Origin: Pseudomonadota bacterium
Lineage (GTDB): Bacteria > Pseudomonadota > Alphaproteobacteria > Caulobacterales > Caulobacteraceae
DNA length: 47,169 nt
Assembly (NCBI GenBank): GCA_023451375.1
Contig: JAEXZS010000031.1
Location: forward strand, 1 to 47,169
Direction of reading: 5' to 3'
Part shown: positions 42,639-47,169 of the stretch, piece after piece
Numbering within the stretch: position 1 is the stretch's first letter
Layout of the letters: every line of letters begins with the position of its first letter
Notes under the pieces: generated by a model
The model's input: only the letters and a program-made list of their open reading frames with translations
Databases searched by the model: none
Told to the model about the DNA's origin: nothing
Position numbers and translations under genes: made by a program

Positions 42639-45546
42639 GCGCCGCCGCGTCCGTCAGTTCGGCGACGCGGTCCCGGCGTCGCTGCTCGTGCCGATCCAGC
42701 ACCTCCTTGAGGTATTTGCCGGTCCAGCTGGCCGTGTTGGCCGCGACCTGTTCGGGCGTGCCGACCGCGACGATCTCGCCGCCCCCGTCGCCGCCCTCGG
42801 GGCCGAAGTCCAGCAGATAGTCGGCGACCTTGATGACGTCGAGATTGTGCTCGATCACCACGATGGTGTTGCCGGCCTCGACCAGTTCCTGCAGCACCTC
42901 CAGCAGCTTGCGCGTGTCTTCGAAATGCAGGCCGGTGGTCGGCTCGTCGAGGATATACAGGGTGCGGCCGGTGGCGCGCTTGGACAGCTCCTTGGACAGC
43001 TTGACCCGCTGGGCTTCGCCGCCCGACAGGGTCGTGGCCGGCTGGCCGACCTTGACGTAGCCCAGGCCCACCCGCTCCAGCGTCAGCATCTTGTCGCGGA
43101 TCGGCGGCACGGCCTTGAAGAAGGTGGCGGCTTCTTCGACCGTCATGTCCAGCACGTCCGAGATGGACTTGCCCTTGAACACGATCTCCAGCGTCTCTCG
43201 GTTGTAGCGCTTGCCCTTGCACACGTCGCAGGTGACGTAGACGTCGGGCAGGAAGTGCATCTCGATCTTTATGACGCCGTCGCCCTGGCAGGCCTCGCAG
43301 CGACCTCCCTTGACGTTGAAGCTGAACCGTCCCGGGCCATAGCCGCGCGCCTTGGACTCCGGCAGGCCGGCGTACCAGTCGCGGATGGGGCCAAAGGCGC
43401 CCGTGTAGGTCGCCGGGTTCGAGCGCGGCGTACGGCCGATGGGCGACTGGTCGATGTCGATGACCTTGTCGAACAGCTCCAGCCCCTCGATCCGGTCGAA
43501 CGGCGCGGGCGCGTCGGACGCATTGTGCAGACGACGCGCGGCGGCCTTGTACAGGGTCTCAATGGTGAAGGTTGACTTTCCGCCGCCGGACACGCCGGTG
43601 ATGCAGGTGAACACGCCCACCGGGATTTCGCCCGTCACACTCTTCAGATTGTTGCCGCTGGCTCCACTGATCTTCAGCATCCGCTTGCGGTCGACGGGAC
43701 GCCGCCCGTCGGCGGGTATCTCGATTTCCCGCTCGCCGGTCAGGTACTTGCCGGTCAGCGAGTTCGGATTGGCCATGACCTCGGCCGGCGTGCCCTCGGC
43801 GCAGACGGCGCCGCCGTGGATGCCGGCGGCCGGACCCATGTCGATGACATAGTCGGCGGTCAGGATCGCCTCCTCGTCATGCTCGACCACAAGCACGGAA
43901 TTGCCGAGGTCGCGCAGGCCTTTCAGACTGTCCAGAAGGCGGGTGTTGTCGCGCTGATGCAGGCCGATGGAGGGTTCGTCCAGAACATAGAGGACGCCGG
44001 TGAGCCCCGATCCGATCTGCGACGCCAGGCGGATGCGCTGGCTCTCGCCGCCCGACAGGGTGCCGGACGCGCGGGACAGGTTCAGATAGTCCAGGCCGAC
44101 ATTGTTCAGGAAGCGCAGCCGGTCGCAAATCTCCTTCAAGATGCGCCGGGCGATCTCCATCTGCTTCTCGGTCAGGCTCTGCTCCAGAGTCGAGAACCAG
44201 AGGTAGGCCTTGGAGATCGACAGCATGGAAATGTCGGCGATGTCCTCGCCGCCGACCTTCACCGCCAGGGCCTCGGGCTTCAGCCGCTTGCCGTGGCAGG
44301 CCTCGCACGGCGTTTCGGACTGGTAGCGGGCCAGCTCCTCGCGCACCCAGGCGCTGTCGGTCTCACGCCAGCGGCGTTCCAGGTTGGGCAGCACGCCCTC
44401 GAACGGCTTGGAGACCTCGTACTTGCGGGCGTTGTCGTCATAGGTGAAGCGGACCTTCTCGGGGCCCGTTCCGTGCAGGATCACCTGGTGCGCCTTGGCC
44501 GGCAGGTCGCGCCAGGGCATGTCCATCGAGAAGCCGAAGTGCGTCGCCAGCGACTGCAGCGTCTGGGTGTAGAGCGGCGAGGGGCCGCGCGCCCAGGGCG
44601 CCACCGCACCCTTGTGCAGGGTCTTGTCGCGATCCGGGATCACCAGGTCGGCGTCGAAGGCCAGCTTGACCCCCAGGCCGTCGCAAACCGGGCAGGCGCC
44701 GAACGGGTTGTTGAACGAGAACAGGCGCGGCTCGATCTCGGAGATGGTGAATCCGGAAACAGGACAGGCGAAGCGCTCGGAAAAGACGATGGTGCGCGGC
44801 GCGGTCTCGCCCTCGGGGATGCTGGCCCATTCCGCCGTGGCTATGCCGTCGGCCAGGCTCAGCGCCGTCTGCAAGCTGTCGGCGTAGCGGCTTTCCAGCC
44901 CTTCCTTGGTGACGATCCGGTCCACGACGATGTCGATGTCGTGCTTGAACTTCTTGTCGAGGGTCGGCGCCTCGTCGATCGGGTAGAACTGGCCGTCGAT
45001 CTTCAGGCGCTGGAAACCCTGGCGCTGCCACTCGGCGATTTCCTTCTTGTACTCGCCCTTGCGGCCGCGGACGACCGGGGCCAGCAGCAGGATCCGCTCG
45101 CCGTCAGGCAGCGCGGTCAGCTTGTCGACCATCTGGCTGATGGTCTGGCTCTCGATCGGCAGGCCTGTCGCCGGCGAATAGGGGACCCCGACCCGCGCCC
45201 ACAGCAGGCGCATGTAGTCGTGGATCTCGGTTACCGTGCCGACGGTCGAGCGCGGGTTCTTCGACGTGGTCTTCTGTTCGATGGAGATCGCGGGCGAAAG
45301 GCCCTCGATCAGGTCCACGTCCGGCTTGCCCATCAGCTCCAGAAATTGGCGCGCATAGGCTGAAAGGCTCTCGACATAGCGCCTCTGGCCCTCGGCGTAG
45401 ATGGTGTCGAACGCCAGCGAGGACTTGCCCGAGCCGGACAGGCCGGTCATGACCACCAGCTTCTCGCGCGGGATATCGAGGTCGACGCCCTTGAGATTAT
45501 GCTCGCGCGCGCCGCGCACGCGGATGAAGTTGTGCTTTTCGGTCAT
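42613..45546 (-). CDS. uvrA: Excinuclease ABC subunit A
   Basis: 977 residues. Two ABC ATPase modules are present: Walker A GLSGSGKSSLAFD near 35 and GVSGGGKSTFTIE near 660. Signature motifs are LSGGESQRIRLA and LSGGEAQRVKLS. Two zinc fingers are visible: CPVSGF...CPVCDGLG and CEACQGDG...CDVCKGKRY. UvrA finds DNA lesions in nucleotide excision repair. A LexA operator sits in its promoter. The Lys/Arg-rich C-terminus (PKRSRKRA) extends past the core. Confidence 0.98.
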   Translation of the reverse strand: MTEKHNFIRVRGAREHNLKGVDLDIPREKLVVMTGLSGSGKSSLAFDTIYAEGQRRYVESLSAYARQFLELMGKPDVDLIEGLSPAISIEQKTTSKNPRSTVGTVTEIHDYMRLLWARVGVPYSPATGLPIESQTISQMVDKLTALPDGERILLLAPVVRGRKGEYKKEIAEWQRQGFQRLKIDGQFYPIDEAPTLDKKFKHDIDIVVDRIVTKEGLESRYADSLQTALSLADGIATAEWASIPEGETAPRTIVFSERFACPVSGFTISEIEPRLFSFNNPFGACPVCDGLGVKLAFDADLVIPDRDKTLHKGAVAPWARGPSPLYTQTLQSLATHFGFSMDMPWRDLPAKAHQVILHGTGPEKVRFTYDDNARKYEVSKPFEGVLPNLERRWRETDSAWVREELARYQSETPCEACHGKRLKPEALAVKVGGEDIADISMLSISKAYLWFSTLEQSLTEKQMEIARRILKEICDRLRFLNNVGLDYLNLSRASGTLSGGESQRIRLASQIGSGLTGVLYVLDEPSIGLHQRDNTRLLDSLKGLRDLGNSVLVVEHDEEAILTADYVIDMGPAAGIHGGAVCAEGTPAEVMANPNSLTGKYLTGEREIEIPADGRRPVDRKRMLKISGASGNNLKSVTGEIPVGVFTCITGVSGGGKSTFTIETLYKAAARRLHNASDAPAPFDRIEGLELFDKVIDIDQSPIGRTPRSNPATYTGAFGPIRDWYAGLPESKARGYGPGRFSFNVKGGRCEACQGDGVIKIEMHFLPDVYVTCDVCKGKRYNRETLEIVFKGKSISDVLDMTVEEAATFFKAVPPIRDKMLTLERVGLGYVKVGQPATTLSGGEAQRVKLSKELSKRATGRTLYILDEPTTGLHFEDTRKLLEVLQELVEAGNTIVVIEHNLDVIKVADYLLDFGPEGGDGGGEIVAVGTPEQVAANTASWTGKYLKEVLDRHEQRRRDRVAELTDAAAPKRSRKRA

Positions 45547-45617
45547 GCCTGGTCGGAACGCGAGGAGACCCCGACGGGGTCCGGGGCGACGACGATATAT
45601 GGGGATGAATCGTCGGA

Positions 45618-45646
45618 TTTAAGCAAGAACAATATGAGAACGTTAA
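45618..45646 (-). promoter_or_regulatory. LexA operator (SOS box) within uvrA promoter
   Basis: On the minus strand GTTCTCATATTGTTC (45627-45641) is an exact GTTC-N7-GTTC, the LexA operator known for alphaproteobacteria. A candidate -35 TTAACG (45641-45646) and -10 CTTAAA (45618-45623) flank it with a 17-base spacer. LexA would therefore block RNA polymerase. The box lies 81 bases ahead of the uvrA start codon. Confidence 0.85.
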
Positions 45647-45659
45647 GCCGCGTCGGGGT

Positions 45660-46166
45660 TTAGTCGGCAGGGCCCCGACTCTCCGCCCGGCGCCTGTACC
45701 GCTCGCCGACGCCCAGCAGGACGCCGTTGGCGTTGGCGATCCCCAGCTCCAGGCTCTCGGCGATGCGGCGGGCGCGCTCGATGAAGTGCGTCGCCGCGAC
45801 GGGCGGGCACAGGTCGCGGGTCGTGGCCTCGAACAGCGTCAGCCAGCGGTCGAAATGGCGGGCGTCGACAGGCAGGGGCAGATGCTTCGGCATCGGCCGG
45901 CCCTGATAGGCGCCGCTGGACAGCGCCACGGAAGACCAGAACAGCTTCATCTGAGCCAGGTGCGGAGCCCAGTCGTCGATGCGAGCGGCGAAGATCGGGC
46001 CGATCAGATCGTCCGCGCGAACGCGGCCATAGAAGGCCTCGACCAAGTCTGAGATCATGGCCTCGTCGATGCCGGTTTCGGCCTTGATGCGGTCCACGGC
46101 GGCGGCTCGGCGCGCGGCGGCGCCTTCGGAATCCTGAATTCGGAAGCGGCTTTCCATGGCGGCCAT
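45660..46166 (-). CDS. Group III truncated haemoglobin
   Basis: About 168 residues from the ATG at 46166; an ATG at 46157 or at 46193 is also possible. The core AFYGRVRADDLIGPIF, HLAQMKLFWSSVALSSG and DARHFDRWLTLFEATTRDL identifies trHb group III. The proximal haem-ligand His is the one in RHFDRW. The last segment extends beyond the family with a basic end (RYRRRAESRG). Such proteins bind oxygen or NO and may have a redox or peroxidase role. It stands alone between uvrA and the right-end genes. Confidence 0.88.
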   Translation of the reverse strand: MAAMESRFRIQDSEGAAARRAAAVDRIKAETGIDEAMISDLVEAFYGRVRADDLIGPIFAARIDDWAPHLAQMKLFWSSVALSSGAYQGRPMPKHLPLPVDARHFDRWLTLFEATTRDLCPPVAATHFIERARRIAESLELGIANANGVLLGVGERYRRRAESRGPAD

Positions 46167-46314
46167 ATAGGGACGCCGATCGCCGGCGGCCATTGGACCA
46201 AGCGCTCATGATCACGCGGCCGTGTTCGCCTAAGGGAATGACCGGGGTTGCGGTTGGAAACCGCAGCGCCCATCCTCTGGTCCCTGAGTACTTGAGCAAG
46301 GAGGCTCGACGATC

Positions 46315-46449
46315 ATGATCAGCGCATTGGCCCTCGGTTCCGCCCTGTCCGCCATGCTGCTCGTGATCCTCCATGCCGCCGAACCCAAGGCCAAGCGCGT
46401 CCGCATCCGCGTTCGCGACCCTCGACAGGGTCGCCGCACGGACGCCTGA
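46315..46449 (+). CDS. 44-residue membrane microprotein overlapping ABC-F start
   Basis: An unannotated-size frame of 44 codons with a strong AAGGAGG (46298-46304) 10 bases ahead of its ATG. The protein has one transmembrane helix (MISALALGSALSAMLLVIL) and a basic tail (KAKRVRIRVRDPRQGRRTDA). Its last 77 bases overlap, in another frame, the start of the ABC-F gene. A stem TGCGGTT/AACCGCA (46249-46265) lies in the leader. It may be a genuine microprotein or a regulatory leader peptide for the ABC-F gene. Confidence 0.55.
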   Translation: MISALALGSALSAMLLVILHAAEPKAKRVRIRVRDPRQGRRTDA

Positions 46450-47169
46450 CGGCGCCGTTCTTTTCGACAACCTGACCCTCGCGTTCGGGGGCGAGCGCAC
46501 AGGCGTCGTCGGCCGCAACGGCGTCGGCAAGAGCACCCTGCTGCGCCTGATTTCGGGCGAGCAGTCGCCGGTCGAGGGCGCGGTTTCGCGCGCTGGAGCG
46601 ATCGGGGTGCTGCGGCAACAACGCGACCCGGGGGGCGATGAGACCGTCCGGGACGCACTGGGCGTCGCCGAGGCCCTGGCCGCGGTCGATCGCATCCTGG
46701 CGGGCGAGGCCAGCGGCAAGGACCTGGACGCGGCGGACTGGACGCTCGAGGCGCGGATCGAAGAGGCGCTTCATCAACTGGGCCTGAATGAACTGGCGCT
46801 GGACCGATCGACGATCGGCCTGAGCGGCGGAGAGCGCACCCGGCTGGAGCTGGCGCGGCTTCTTCTGGAGCAGCCGGACATGCTGCTGCTGGACGAGCCG
46901 ACCAATCATCTCGACCGGGAAGCGCGAACCACCGTGGCGGCGGTGCTGGACCGCTGGCGGGGCGGGGCGGTGGTCGTCAGCCATGACCGCGACCTGCTGC
47001 GCCGCATGGACCGGATCATCGAAATCTCCAGCCTGGGCGTAGAGGTTTTCGGCGGCGGCTACGACCTGTATGTCGAACGAAAGGAAGAGGCCCGCGCGGC
47101 GGCGGAGCGCGCCCTGGCGGACGCGGCCAAGCGTGCGGCGCTGGCGCAGCGGGACGCCCAGGCCAGAGC
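46373..47169 (+). CDS. ABC-F family ATPase (partial, runs off the window)
   Basis: Frame open to the window end (265 codons). The first ABC module has Walker A GRNGVGKST near 45, signature LSGGERTRLELARLL near 150 and Walker B MLLLDEPTNHLD near 175. Then VVVSHDRDLL, then a charged linker helix (YVERKEEARAAAERALAD), as in the ABC-F linker. These proteins act on the ribosome, not in membranes. The only possible start is ATG 46373, since a stop precedes it in frame and no other ATG, GTG or TTG lies before the conserved core. It has no good ribosome-binding site, so coupling with the 44-codon frame is likely. Confidence 0.85.
   Translation, partial: MPPNPRPSASASAFATLDRVAARTPDGAVLFDNLTLAFGGERTGVVGRNGVGKSTLLRLISGEQSPVEGAVSRAGAIGVLRQQRDPGGDETVRDALGVAEALAAVDRILAGEASGKDLDAADWTLEARIEEALHQLGLNELALDRSTIGLSGGERTRLELARLLLEQPDMLLLDEPTNHLDREARTTVAAVLDRWRGGAVVVSHDRDLLRRMDRIIEISSLGVEVFGGGYDLYVERKEEARAAAERALADAAKRAALAQRDAQAR

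Overview
The window looks like chromosomal DNA from a high-GC alphaproteobacterium of the Caulobacteraceae, most likely a Brevundimonas or close relative. The assignment rests on three things. Gene clusters match that family (tRNA-Trp/secE/nusG/rplKA, the yfgM-like/bamB/der trio, rpsF-rpsR-rplI near dnaB-alr-radA-cvpA-purF). The uvrA promoter carries an alphaproteobacterial LexA operator (GTTC-N7-GTTC). The intergenic palindromes are of the alphaproteobacterial kind. It is an inference without database searches. The window cuts a tuf gene at the left end and an ABC-F ATPase gene at the right end.

Layout. 1-8202 is a translation and transcription block: tuf end, a tiny lipoprotein, a CNNM/CBS membrane protein, tRNA-Trp, secE, nusG, rplK-rplA, then rplJ-rplL. 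A phosphate-uptake operon (DUF47 protein, pit, Nudix hydrolase) separates L1 from L10, and rpoBC does not follow rplL. 8269-10404 is a minus-strand group with proline iminopeptidase, DUF423, DUF2188 and a membrane protein. 10594-13367 holds two consecutive cassettes of the same design: a DUF6249-type membrane protein, an ECF-like sigma factor, and a small membrane protein overlapping the sigma gene by 11 nt. This is the best candidate for an undescribed regulatory system here. 13425-18658 carries panB, the yfgM-like/bamB/der cluster and a second Nudix gene.

18660-31569 is almost all on the minus strand: an SDR enzyme, a VOC protein, purF, cvpA, radA, alr, a low-complexity lipoprotein, dnaB, a TonB-dependent receptor, and rplI-rpsR-rpsF. 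It appears to be a conserved alphaproteobacterial cluster into which the TonB receptor has been placed. A Yip1-family membrane gene (plus strand) sits between radA and alr. 31790-34340 encodes two leucine-catabolism-type enzymes (acyl-CoA carboxylase beta subunit and enoyl-CoA hydratase family). They are followed by an extragenic repeat and a roughly 490-base stretch without a recognisable gene.

35014-37555 has a TrmN6-type methyltransferase diverging from a polyprenyl diphosphate synthase gene, plus a short squalene/phytoene-synthase-like protein. 37566-38969 is trmFO. 39043-42638 is a run of three paralogous polytopic membrane proteins ending in a CPBP-family intramembrane protease. It overlaps the 3' end of convergent, LexA-controlled uvrA. 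The right end holds a group III truncated haemoglobin and a 44-codon membrane microprotein gene whose reading frame overlaps the start of an ABC-F ATPase gene.

Recurring signals: strong GC-rich stem-loop terminators follow tuf, nusG, rplA, rplL, rplI and the TonB receptor. Three promoter candidates share a TTG-type -35 and a 17-base spacer (before tRNA-Trp, rplK and rpsF). No CRISPR array, insertion sequence, prophage or transposase was seen.
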